The notes under the pieces: model-generated
The model's input: the letters and a program-made list of their open reading frames with translations, nothing else
What the model was told of the DNA's origin: nothing
The model's database searches: none
Shown here: positions 26,575 through 34,129 of the stretch, piece by piece
Layout: the number at the start of each line of letters is the position of its first letter
How positions within the stretch are numbered: the first letter of the stretch is position 1
Translations under genes and position numbers: made by a program
NCBI RefSeq assembly: GCF_036227265.1
Contig: NZ_CP109446.1
Span: forward strand, 7,147,001 to 7,211,000
Origin: Streptomyces sp. NBC_01476
Lineage (GTDB): Bacteria > Actinomycetota > Actinomycetes > Streptomycetales > Streptomycetaceae
DNA: 64,000 nt
Direction of reading: 5' to 3'

Positions 26575-26890
26575 GTCGACTCCGTGCGAGGGTGCTCATG
26601 TCGATGACGAAACGGTAACGGACATCACCGCGCTCCAGCCCGGGGCAGGCGGTGGTGACGATGTTCGGTGGTCGAAGGAGTCGGCCAACTCGGTGACGAC
26701 GGTGCCGCCACGGGTGGCGCGGAAGTGGTCGGCGCCCAGTCGCAGGGCGTCGTCCTCCTTGGTGGTGCTCCGCCCCGGCGCGGTGACCTCGGCACCGGGC
26801 GCGTGCGCGATGTTCGGGGCGACCTCCCCCCGGACCGCCGACGCCGACCCGGTCGCCGACGCGGTAACGGGCGTCCAACTCGTCGTCATC
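26575..26890 (-). pseudogene. Zinc-type NAD(P)-dependent alcohol dehydrogenase relic
   Basis: Minus-strand fragments in different frames match a YahK-like alcohol dehydrogenase in order: RYRVGDRVGVG (end of the first domain), AHAPGAEVTAPGRSTTKEDD with ALRLGADHF and TELADSFD (Rossmann domain), then GLERGDVRYRFVIDMSTLA (C-terminus). About two thirds of the expected 350 codons are missing through internal deletions. The same segments occur intact in the gene at 53435-54487 (RVAVG, GAEVTVLSRTPGK, ARGDVRYRFVLDLSDL), which supports the identification. The 265 bases further upstream hold no recognisable gene. Confidence 0.7.
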
Positions 26891-27155
26891 ACGGAACTCC
26901 TGGGCCACGCCCCAACATGGGCGTGACCGCGACGGTCCACCCCCACGTACGCCTCCGCCTCCAGTGCGACGCCATCGGCCTCCTCGGCAACGCCCTCCGC
27001 ACCCCTGCCCAGCCCACGGACCCACCCGAGGACGGCGACGAACCACCACTTGGTGCAGCACCGTCCTCTGACGTTGCCTTCACTACTGAAATTGAATGAG
27101 TGATGTCGGGTCCGCCGGGGGGTGACAGGAGTCCCAGCTGGCGCGCGCCTTTCCG

Positions 27156-27448
27156 GTGTGGCCGGAGCGCGAGGATGATGTTCGGGTGATCCGAGACTTC
27201 CCGTCGTTGCCGTTGCCCAAGTACGCAGTGGCCCGTATCGGCTGTTCCCGAGGAGTGCCCGACGAGATCGCCGCCGATCTGCGGGAAGTTGGCGTCCCGG
27301 CAGGGATGATCGGTTATGAGTACCAGCCGCTGGCCGAGGCGACGCTGCTGGACGGGGGCGGTGAGAGCGGGTTGGTCGTCTTTGGGACCAGCGGCCTGTT
27401 CGGTCGGCTTGGCATCGATGTGGCTTCGCGTCGCGTCGTCCAGATCCC
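27156..27448 (+). pseudogene. SUKH-type immunity protein, truncated
   Basis: The first 95-odd codons from a GTG at 27156 read FPSLPLPKYAVARIGCSRGV, later GVPAGMIGYEYQPL, then ESGLVVFGTSGLFGRLGIDV and ASRRVVQI, the pattern of SUKH (SMI1/KNR4-like) immunity proteins, where a Gly-rich strand reports current toxin-fold residues. At about 27448 the frame runs into antisense sequence of an IS3-type transposase fragment, so the C-terminal half is lost. SUKH proteins neutralise polymorphic toxins; a broken toxin module lies 1.6 kb away at 29079-29470. Confidence 0.6.
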
Positions 27449-27616
27449 CAAAATCGCGCCCTTCTCCCCGGCCGGGGCGGCGTCGTACTCGGCAACGATC
27501 CGCAGCTTGTACTCCGCGGAAAACGTCCGCCGCTTCGGCTTCGCCGCCGGCTCGTCACCGGCGGCGGGTATCGGGGTGGTGCTGGCCATGCTGAAGGGAT
27601 CTCCTGTCTCGCCCAT
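27449..27616 (-). mobile_element. IS3-family OrfA N-terminal fragment
   Basis: On the minus strand the N-terminus of an IS3-family OrfA is recognisable: KRRTFSAEYKLRIVAEYDAA followed by EGEKGAIL-type sequence (APAGEKGAIL), the typical start of the helix-turn-helix protein. Homology stops exactly where the SUKH gene fragment begins on the other strand. Only the 5' end of the element remains; no OrfB or DDE residues are present. Confidence 0.7.
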
Positions 27617-27672
27617 CCAGACTGACCCGGCAGACCGGGTGTCTCAGTCGAGACTGTCAGGGAGGGGTCACG

Positions 27673-28660
27673 TCAGTCATCCAGAGTCAGGCCGGTGGTT
27701 GCGAGGCAACCGTCGACGAGTTCCGAACGGTACTGGATCCTCTTGAGTCGACGCTTCAGGGCTCGGGTGATCTCAGTAAGATCCGCAGCGGCGAGGTTGC
27801 CGATCTCGCGTTTGACCAGCGACCAGATGCCCTCCTGCGGGTTGAGGTCAGGTGGGCAGGTGGAACACCGTGAGCCACTCGGCGTTCGCGTCGATGAAGG
27901 CTTTCGTGCCTGCGGTGAGGTGCAGGCGGAGGTTGTCCCAGACGAGCAGGATCGGGCCGCCGAGCTGGATACGTGCGCGGACGATCAGGTCGCGGAAGTC
28001 GCGCCGGCCGAAGCCCTTCGGCTCGTCCCTGCGGCCGTGATACTCGCGGATCGCGTAGACCAGCCTGGACCGCTCACCTGGCTTGTAGCAGGCCATGCCC
28101 GCCGTCGACACCCGCCCCGAGCCGCGGCCCCTCACCCTCACGACCGGGATCCGGCCGATCCGGCCCCAGGTCCTGGCACGCGGCGGAGTCATCGACTGCC
28201 CGGCCTCGTCATCGAAGACAACCCACCCCCGCGCCCCGCCGCGGTGCTCCTACCCGCGGCCAGATCTCCTTCCTCCCCACCTCGACCGCGTCGTCGTCGC
28301 GCTCGATCGCCCGCCGGGCGGGCTGCTGCCAGCTCCAGCCGTGCCGCTTCAGCAGCCGCCAGGTGCCCTCGACCGTGCAGGAGACGTGGAGGAGCCGGCC
28401 GATCAGCTTCTTGATCCGTGCCAGGGTCCACCGCCGGTCCGCCCAGCCGTGAGCCAGTGGACCACGCTCCAACTCTCACTCCAGCTTGGCGATCTGGGCT
28501 TCACTGAGCCGAGGTCTTCCCGGCGACTCCTTCGACAGGACTCCCGCTTCTCCGCTCTTGCGCCAGGCCCGGCGCCACCGCTCGACCGACCGTACACTGA
28601 TCAGCAAACGGCGCGACCCTCGACGGAACGCACCGGCGGGAGCCGCAGTCAGCTCGGACG
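27673..28660 (-). pseudogene. IS630-family transposase, multiply broken
   Basis: A near full-length IS630 transposase can be followed in pieces. SVRSVERWRRAW and GRPRLSEAQIAKLE are followed by TGA at 28476-28478 where TGG (Trp) is expected; the frame resumes with ELERGPLAHGW and EGTWRLLKRHGWSW. Near 28235 it shifts frame, entering GWVVFDDEAGQSMTPPRA (first catalytic Asp region), then PILLVWDNLRLH (second Asp region). At about 27865 loss of some 8 bases removes YAP of LPTYAPDLNPQEG, with the Glu segment and VDGCLATTGLTLDD end in a third frame, stopping at 27673. At least three lesions make it non-functional. Confidence 0.85.
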
Positions 28661-28695
28661 GCCAGCGGCGCGCGACCTGCGAGCGCGCTTGGTGG

Positions 28696-29016
28696 TCACG
28701 CCGGGCGCAGCGGGTCTGTGGCATCGAATTCGAACGTTTCCACTGCCGCTTCGGCCGGGAAGTCCGGGTGGTCGTGCCAGAGGTGCGCGAGGGAGACCAG
28801 GAGGTTCCACGAGGCGGTCGCGTGGACCTCGGCCCGCGCGCGGGCGTCAGGAACTGAGTGCCGGTAGTGCCGGAGGGCCGCGATCTGCCGGTCGGTGACC
28901 AGGCGGAGCGCGGCCGCCCGGCGGGCCTCGTCCCGTGTGAGCGTCTGCTCGTCGGGGATTCTGGCGTGCACGAAGGTGACGAGCCGGGTGATCTGGTCCT
29001 CGGTGATCCGCGCCAA
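28696..29016 (-). CDS. Hypothetical protein, candidate immunity gene
   Basis: A TTG at 29016 preceded by GGAAGGGGAG opens 106 codons: MARITEDQITRLVTFVHARI, later RRAAALRLVTDRQIAALRHY, SWNLLVSLAHLWHDHPDF and a C-terminus rich in Phe/Glu. It is mostly helical and soluble, with good third-position GC. The family is not recognised. It begins 62 bases after the stop of a polymorphic-toxin C-terminal module on the same strand, the position normally held by the cognate immunity gene, which is the main hint to its role. Its 3' end abuts the IS630 relic. Confidence 0.55.
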   Translation of the reverse strand: MARITEDQITRLVTFVHARIPDEQTLTRDEARRAAALRLVTDRQIAALRHYRHSVPDARARAEVHATASWNLLVSLAHLWHDHPDFPAEAAVETFEFDATDPLRPA

Positions 29017-29078
29017 CTCGTTCTCCCCTTCCGGGGGCCGGCCGCGGTCGGCGGCCGGCCCGTGCGTGCCAAGCGACG

Positions 29079-29470
29079 TCAGCAATTCGGCTTGAATACC
29101 CTGATGTTGTTGTAGTTGTGGTTGTCCACCCAACCGACGTCACCATAGCGATTCACCAAGATCCGGTACCTGTTCGTGCCGTCTCCGAGGTCGTAGATCA
29201 GCGCGCTGTCGTCGGCTCCCGGGGCGGACGGTCCCCACTTCCGCGCGAGCGCGCCGGGGGTGGGGTTCTGGTGGGGTTCTGGCCTCCCCGCACTTCGAAA
29301 CGGTCGGGGCCAGTGCCATCACCGTTCGGACGGGGCTGCACCCCGCCGGCCAGAATCTGTGCAATCCGCTCCTGGACGATGTTCGGGACGACCGGCTGGC
29401 CGCCGCCCGGGGTGTTATGCACCAGGATCGGCGTGGCCCCCGCCAGTACATAGTACGTGTGCAGGCGGGG
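29079..29470 (-). pseudogene. Polymorphic toxin C-terminal module, frameshifted
   Basis: On the minus strand HTYYVLAGATPILVHNTPGG is the end of a pretoxin HINT domain, whose last residues (YYVLAG-TPVLVHN) precede toxin tips in RHS and related proteins. The toxin follows: PNIVQERIAQILAG, FEVRGGQNPT, then, in another frame, ALARKWGPSAPGADDSALIY, RYRILVNRYGDVGWVDNHNY and NNIRVFKPNC-stop. The frame change coincides with a perfect 11-base tandem duplication (29260-29270 and 29271-29281); removing one copy gives a single continuous frame. The HINT domain and everything upstream are missing beyond about 29470. Nuclease-like folds are common for such tips, but none is assigned. Confidence 0.75.
29260..29281. 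repeat. 11-bp tandem duplication in toxin module
   Basis: GTGGGGTTCTG is present twice head to tail at 29260-29270 and 29271-29281. It adds 11 bases, hence a frameshift, inside the toxin reading frame on the minus strand. With one copy the codons read GGQNPTPGALARKWG, a natural sequence for such domains. Confidence 0.9.
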
Positions 29471-29619
29471 TCGCCGTCAGCTGCAACTTCGCTGGTCAGG
29501 CCTCGATTTGACAGCCGTTCCACGTCCGTGCATGTGCACTGAAGTCCGCCGGTGTTGCCGCCGCTACTGCCGTCAACGGTCTAGACCACTCGGGGGATTC
29601 TCGGGATTTGAGATCTACG

Positions 29620-29856
29620 TCAAGCGGCTTCGTCGTGCGGAGTGAGACTGATGGTCAAGTCGGCGCCAAGGGCACGGGCCAGACGGCGCAACATCGGAAG
29701 GGTGGGCACCGTTCCGCCGGCTTCGAAGCGGGAGATCTGCGGCTGTTTCATCCCGCACCGCTCAGCCAGCTCGGCCTGGGACAGCCCGAGCCGGGTGCGC
29801 CGGTCGTGGACGAGTCGGCCCAGCTCGCGGGCGAGTGCTGTGGGGGCGTCATGCAT
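29620..29856 (-). CDS. XRE-family antitoxin-like regulator
   Basis: A 78-residue helix-turn-helix protein: LGRLVHDRRTRLGLSQAELA, then ERCGMKQPQISRFEAGGTVP and LPMLRRLARALGADLTISL, the HigA-like single-domain form with a short beta C-terminus that pairs with toxins. GGAGGAG sits just before the ATG. It lies 14 bases downstream of a second XRE gene on the same strand, making a toxin-antitoxin-antitoxin operon. It may bind the same toxin or regulate the operon. Confidence 0.85.
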   Translation of the reverse strand: MHDAPTALARELGRLVHDRRTRLGLSQAELAERCGMKQPQISRFEAGGTVPTLPMLRRLARALGADLTISLTPHDEAA

Positions 29857-29870
29857 GGCTCCTCCCGGGT

Positions 29871-30209
29871 TCAGGCGGCTGGGGTGACGATGGTGACGGT
29901 GGGCTCATCCCCAGGGGCGAGGTGCACGTCGACGGTGAGGTCCAGGGCTCGGGCCAGGCGCATGATGACGGCGATGGGTGGCAGTTCGGTGGCGGTCTCG
30001 ATGCCTTCGATCTCGTCGGTGGTGGCATGCAGGCGCTCGGCCAGGTCGGCCTCGCTCAGCCCGAGTTGCTTGCGCCGGTCGTAGACGGCCTTACCCAGCG
30101 TCATGGCCAGTCTGGCTTCTTCGTAGACGCGGTCGTACTCGGGGTCGGCGTCGAGGTGTTCGCCGATCAGTTGTCGATGGCGGCGGGTCCTCCATTCGCT
30201 GTGGTTCAT
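29871..30209 (-). CDS. XRE-family antitoxin
   Basis: A 112-residue antitoxin. The N-terminal 40 residues are charged and helical (RLIGEHLDADPEYDRVYEEA-like), followed by the helix-turn-helix region YDRRKQLGLSEADLAERLHA, then EIEGIETATELPPIAVIMRL and a C-terminal ALDLTVDVHLAP strand. The layout is that of HigA-type antitoxins that act downstream of RelE/HigB toxins. The start overlaps the toxin stop by 4 bases, and AAGGAG precedes the ATG. It probably neutralises the toxin at 30206-30589 and represses the operon. Confidence 0.88.
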   Translation of the reverse strand: MNHSEWRTRRHRQLIGEHLDADPEYDRVYEEARLAMTLGKAVYDRRKQLGLSEADLAERLHATTDEIEGIETATELPPIAVIMRLARALDLTVDVHLAPGDEPTVTIVTPAA

Positions 30210-30589
30210 CGGTTCTCCTTCAGGTCGCGGCTGTAGAGGTCGTGTTCGGCGGCTGCCTGGTGCTCGGCTTCGCACAGCCGTTGAGCGGCGTGCGCGAGCT
30301 CCACTTCGGCCTGCTCGCGCATCTTGGTCTTGCGGAACACGGTGAGCAGCACGACGCGACGGTCGGGTGCGAGCCAGTAGGTGATGCGCTGGTGAACATC
30401 ACCGAGGCGGAAGCGCAGCTCGCGGAGCTTGCCGCCCAGGTGGCGGGAGTGCGGTTCGTCGAGCGTGGTGCGCTGCTCGACAAGCAGGTCGGCGACGCGT
30501 TCAGCCTGCTTGTAGTGATGGGCGGGAATGTTCTCCAGCCACAGCCGCACCTCCGGCTCGATCTCGATCGAGTACCGCCCGCTATCCAT
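30206..30589 (-). CDS. RelE/HigB-like toxin (Gp49-like)
   Basis: A 127-residue protein of the phage-derived Gp49-like/HigB family: YSIEIEPEVRLWLENIPAHH at the N-terminus, helices with QAERVADLLVEQRTTLDEPH, then SRHLGGKLRELRFRLGDVHQ and RITYWLAPDRRVVLLTVFRK, the family's core strands, and a KTKMREQAEVELA helix. RelE-fold toxins cleave ribosome-bound mRNA. It is first in a toxin-antitoxin-antitoxin operon. TATATCAT lies about 10 bases upstream of the ATG at 30589 and no ribosome site is visible, so transcription may start almost at the start codon. Confidence 0.87.
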   Translation of the reverse strand: MDSGRYSIEIEPEVRLWLENIPAHHYKQAERVADLLVEQRTTLDEPHSRHLGGKLRELRFRLGDVHQRITYWLAPDRRVVLLTVFRKTKMREQAEVELAHAAQRLCEAEHQAAAEHDLYSRDLKENR

Positions 30590-30610
30590 ACCGCGGATGA
30601 TATATGGCAC

Positions 30611-31419
30611 GGGGTGCGAGAGCGCGACTTCGTAGCCCAGGTCGTGTGCCGTCGCCACAACCGCAGCCACTCCAGCGTCGCCCACCCCCATATCCCCCCA
30701 TCGTCCTGATGCCACGGCGCGGCCGTAAACCAGCAGCAATCGGCCGAGGCGGCGCAGGGCCGACTTCTTTCGGCAGGATCGGGCCCGAGTGGGAGAGGCA
30801 GCGTGCGGCCGGGCTGGTGCGTCGCCCAATCTGGCGGCGCGGGGGCCGGGGGGGGCGGGAGAGGCTGGACCACGGCGGGCCGGCCGGGAACTCCGCTCCC
30901 CGCCGGAGGCAACGCCAGCCACCGCCCTCGGTGCGCCCAGCGACGGACGTGAAGGGCCGGCCCCCTGGTCGGCCCTGTGCCTGCGATCCGGCCGAAGGAC
31001 GGTCGTAAGCGACAACTCGCTGTGCGAAGCACCGGGGCTCTACGCCCTCAACTTGCCTCTGGTGGAGGCAGGTTGGGCCCAGCTTGCGCCTGGGTCCGGT
31101 CGCTCGCCGACGCTCGGAACGGGCATCGGCTGCTCGCCCGACGGTGGGTCGGTCGGCGATGTTCGGCCAGCTCAGACGGGCGGGGGCCGCCTTGATCTCG
31201 TAGAGAAACTTTGGACGCAACCCCATTACCGCTGCGCCCGACGGAACTTCGAACCGCCTTGTCTTACGCCGCTGACTGCCGAGCATGCTGACTGTGGGCA
31301 GGCACACGGCACTGCCCCAGCGGAAGATCACCGGCCCTGCCGCGCCGGGATGATGCCGACAACCGCCGGATTGCAGGTCGTGGACCCTGACACGCTGTTC
31401 ACCGGCCGGTGCGGGGTGT
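30611..31419. other. Intergenic, no gene supported
   Basis: About 800 bases between the toxin gene and the GntR gene of the integrative element. Frames on both strands have irregular codon usage and no domain I recognise. No tRNA gene or clear attachment-site repeat was found, although an element boundary would be expected near here. Confidence 0.4.
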
Positions 31420-32079
31420 TCAGCTGGTCTTGCGGCCGGGGGCCTTCCTGGTCCTGCTGCTGGCTTCGAGGGTCTCGACGCGCTCGCGGAGTTCCGCGAT
31501 CTGTTCCAGGGCGCCGGTGAGCGCGCCTTCCAGGGCCTCGACGCGTGACCGTGTGGCAGCGTCGCCGCCGGCATCTCCCTGGGGAGGTGTGGGCTGGGTG
31601 AGCAGGGCGGTCATCTTCGGGTGGTCGGCGCGCTGGACGTGGATGTCCAGGCTGCGGCCGGTCTCGTCCGGGGTGAGCCACTGCTGCTGGGCCAGCAGCG
31701 TCAGGGCCGTGTCGATCACGGTGAGCGAGGTGCCGAACTGTTCGGCGAGGGTTTCGCGGGACGGGAGGAGGCCGCCGGGGGCGAGGGTGCCGGTGCGGAT
31801 CTGCTGTTCCAGTGCGGTGGCCACCGTGCGGAAGGCGTCCTCGGTGTCCTTCTTCTGGGAGACGAAGGCTCCCTTGCCGGGGCGGGAGACGGCCCAGCCC
31901 TCCTCGCGGAGCAGGGACATGGCTTTCTGCACGGTGAGGCTGGAGGCGCCGTACTGCTTCATGAGCTGGCTCTGCGAGGGCAGCGGCGCCCCCGGAGGCA
32001 GCGCCTTGGCGCGAATCTGCCCTCTGAGATCTTCGGCGATGCGCTCGTAGTTCAGCAGGGTGCCGTCGGGCTGCGACAC
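31420..32079 (-). CDS. GntR-type regulator with two winged helices (KorSA-like)
   Basis: A 219-residue protein with two successive GntR winged-helix domains: YERIAEDLRGQIRAKALPPG with LPSQSQLMKQYGASSLTVQK at residues about 10-75, and VATALEQQIRTGTLAPGGLL with PSRETLAEQFGTSLTVIDTA at about 85-150. The C-terminus is a short coiled coil (ALEGALTGALEQIAELRERV) and a basic tail. The GTG at 32079 follows GGAGGTGGAGC. Located divergent to transfer and replication genes of an AICE, it is positioned like KorSA/pSAM2 regulators that repress tra and rep functions. G-rich repeats (GGATGGGG) in the intergenic region could be its operators. Confidence 0.85.
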   Translation of the reverse strand: MSQPDGTLLNYERIAEDLRGQIRAKALPPGAPLPSQSQLMKQYGASSLTVQKAMSLLREEGWAVSRPGKGAFVSQKKDTEDAFRTVATALEQQIRTGTLAPGGLLPSRETLAEQFGTSLTVIDTALTLLAQQQWLTPDETGRSLDIHVQRADHPKMTALLTQPTPPQGDAGGDAATRSRVEALEGALTGALEQIAELRERVETLEASSRTRKAPGRKTS

Positions 32080-32287
32080 GCTCCACCTCCACACTCTCTC
32101 GATCGCTCTCACGGGTTCCAGGCTCCGGGGTCCCGGGGCCGATCCGGTCAGGGTACCGGCGTCGTGGATGGGGTGGGAACCGATGAGATAGGGATGGGGT
32201 CGGATGGGGGCGGATTGGGTGTGCTGCTGTTCCTGAACCCGACCACCCCGGCGGGCACACCAACCCCCTCCCACCAGGAGTCCACCC

Positions 32288-32601
32288 ATGCGTTCCCTCC
32301 CGATCGACACCACCGCCATGCACGCCATGCTCGGCACCCTGCGCCCCAAGGTGAGGACTTCGCCACCGACAAGGACACCGGCGCACCGCTCGTCGTCGCC
32401 GACGTCATGGTCGTCCTCGACGGCCGCGCCGAAATGCTCCAGGTCACCGTCCCGGAGACCGGCATCACCAAGGGCATCAAGCCCGGCGCCACCATCACGT
32501 TCACCGCCCTGACCGCCTCCGCCTGGGAGAACACCTTCAACGGGCAGATGCGCCACGGCATCGCGTTCCGCGCCACCGCACTCACCGCGAAGGCCGCCTG
32601 A
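32288..32601 (+). pseudogene. SCO3933-family regulatory protein, single-base frameshift
   Basis: From an ATG at 32288 with AGGAG upstream the frame reads MRSLPIDTTAMHAMLGTLRP, the typical start of SCO3933-like proteins of integrative elements, then breaks. The remainder (DFATDKDTGAPLVVADVMVV, MLQVTVPETGITKGIKPG, HGIAFRATALTAKAA) is in another frame and ends one base into the start of the tra gene. Loss of one base near 32356 explains the break. These small proteins are found in AICE tra regions with unclear role; this copy would give only a truncated peptide. Confidence 0.75.
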
Positions 32602-33962
32602 TGACAACCCTCCACGCCTTCCTGAGCTCGGCGGCCGTGATGTGGTGGCTCCTCATACCCCTGGTAGCTCTCATCGCCGGGCGGATGCTGTTCACGGGCG
32701 TCCGCTGGCTGCGGGCCGACACCGAGACCCGCGTCAGCCTCCGGCAGGCCCGCCGTATCCGCCGCACCTGGCGCAGGCTCGCCCCCATGGCCGAACTCGC
32801 CGTCAAGGACCCCACCCCGACCCAACTCCAGCAACTCCGGTCGGACGGAACCCCGGCACCGGCGAAGGTCCGTATCCCGCGCATCACCACCCGCGCTGAC
32901 ACCTTCGGCGTCACCGTCACCGCCACCGCACTGCCCCGCGTCGGACTGGAAGCCTGGCAGGACGCAGCCGACGACCTCCGCAACGGCTGGGGCATGCAAC
33001 GGGTCAAGGTCACCCAGCCCCGCCCCGGAACCATCACCGCCCGGGGATTCCGCCGCGAACCCCTCGACGCCCCCATCCCCTCACCCCTGCTCCACCACGA
33101 CGGCACCCCCGCCCTCACCCCCGGCACGCTCACCTCCGGTGATGATGTGCTGCTCGGTTGGGACGAGGACGGCACCCCGATTCGGGTCAACCTCGCCGCC
33201 GGGGCGCACGGCCTCATCGCCGGCGTGACCCGTTCCGGGAAGTCGATCACCGTCAACACCCTCCTGGCGTCCGCGTCGCTGACGCGCGATGTCCGCCTGG
33301 TGGTGATCGATCCCAACCTCGCCGCCGCCGCACCCTGGTGGCGCACCGCCCACCGGGTCTGCTCGGCCACCCATCCCGACGAGGCCACCGAGGTCCTGGC
33401 CGGGGTGCGGGCGGAGATGCGCAGGCGCGAGGCACTGTTCTGGTCCGCGCGCACCGACCGGATCACCGCCTTCAGCAATGACCTGCCCCTGCTGCTGGTC
33501 GTCATCGACGAGGTCGCCAACTACACCCGCCACACCGACCGCAAGGCCCGTGAACGGTTCGAGGCCGAACTGCTCGCCATCGCCAGCCAGGGCGCCAAAT
33601 TCGGGGTGCGGCTGTGGCTGATCACCCAGAAACCCTCCGCCGACGTGCTGTCCACCGCGATGCGCACCAACCTCTCCGCACGCATCTGCCACCGCGTCGA
33701 CACCGTCGAGGACTTCCTCCACCTCTTCCCCGACGGCCGCGACCTGGAAGTCACCGCAGCCGACCGCGAACTCCCCGCCGGTGTCGCCATCGCCGCGATC
33801 GGCGCCATGCGCACCCTGGTACGGATGCGGTCGGCCCACCTGCCCACCGAAGCCTGCTGGCAGATCAGCGAAACCCTCTGCCACGCAGGCCGCCAAATCC
33901 GCAACCTCCCCAGCAGCGCCATCGGCACAGTCAGCGCGGTTCCCGGCAAGGCCACCGGCTGA
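32601..33962 (+). CDS. FtsK/SpoIIIE-type conjugal transfer ATPase (Tra)
   Basis: A 453-residue protein with an N-terminal transmembrane helix (AVMWWLLIPLVALIAGRMLF) and an FtsK/SpoIIIE ATPase domain. The Walker A motif is GVTRSGKS (about residue 213) and Walker B is LLLVVIDEVANY (about residue 298); LWLITQKPSADVLSTAMRTN is a conserved motor segment. In pSAM2, SLP1 and related elements this single protein moves double-stranded DNA into the recipient, unlike relaxase systems. It starts inside the stop codon of the SCO3933-like gene (TGATG). It lacks the full N-terminal length of FtsK, as expected of Tra proteins. Confidence 0.92.
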   Translation: MTTLHAFLSSAAVMWWLLIPLVALIAGRMLFTGVRWLRADTETRVSLRQARRIRRTWRRLAPMAELAVKDPTPTQLQQLRSDGTPAPAKVRIPRITTRADTFGVTVTATALPRVGLEAWQDAADDLRNGWGMQRVKVTQPRPGTITARGFRREPLDAPIPSPLLHHDGTPALTPGTLTSGDDVLLGWDEDGTPIRVNLAAGAHGLIAGVTRSGKSITVNTLLASASLTRDVRLVVIDPNLAAAAPWWRTAHRVCSATHPDEATEVLAGVRAEMRRREALFWSARTDRITAFSNDLPLLLVVIDEVANYTRHTDRKARERFEAELLAIASQGAKFGVRLWLITQKPSADVLSTAMRTNLSARICHRVDTVEDFLHLFPDGRDLEVTAADRELPAGVAIAAIGAMRTLVRMRSAHLPTEACWQISETLCHAGRQIRNLPSSAIGTVSAVPGKATG

Positions 33963-34029
33963 TGCCCCCGCTCCGTACACCCCCGGTGAGCAGATCCCGG
34001 CGGGATGCGCCCCGCACCAACAGCCCCAC

Positions 34030-34071
34030 CCCCGGCAGGGGCACCACCACCCGGTCCTGCCCCTGCCGGGG
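34030..34071. terminator. 14-bp perfect hairpin between tra and rep
   Basis: CCCCGGCAGGGGCA (34030-34043) and TGCCCCTGCCGGGG (34058-34071) pair perfectly around a 14-base loop in the 167 bases between tra and repSA. It may be a terminator or part of a replication origin, since rolling-circle origins carry hairpins. No T tract follows, as usual in this GC range. Confidence 0.6.
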
Positions 34072-34129
34072 ACCCTCACCCACCCCTTGACGGCCCCGCG
34101 CGTGCCGTCCGCCGAGAGGCCATGCCCCC

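Noticed and set aside
30611..31419. Plus-strand open frame upstream of the GntR gene
   Set aside because: Codon positions do not show the expected bias and no start or domain is visible.
32160..32260. GGATGGGG repeats as a CRISPR or iteron array
   Set aside because: Repeats are short, irregular and without unique spacers; more likely regulator half sites.
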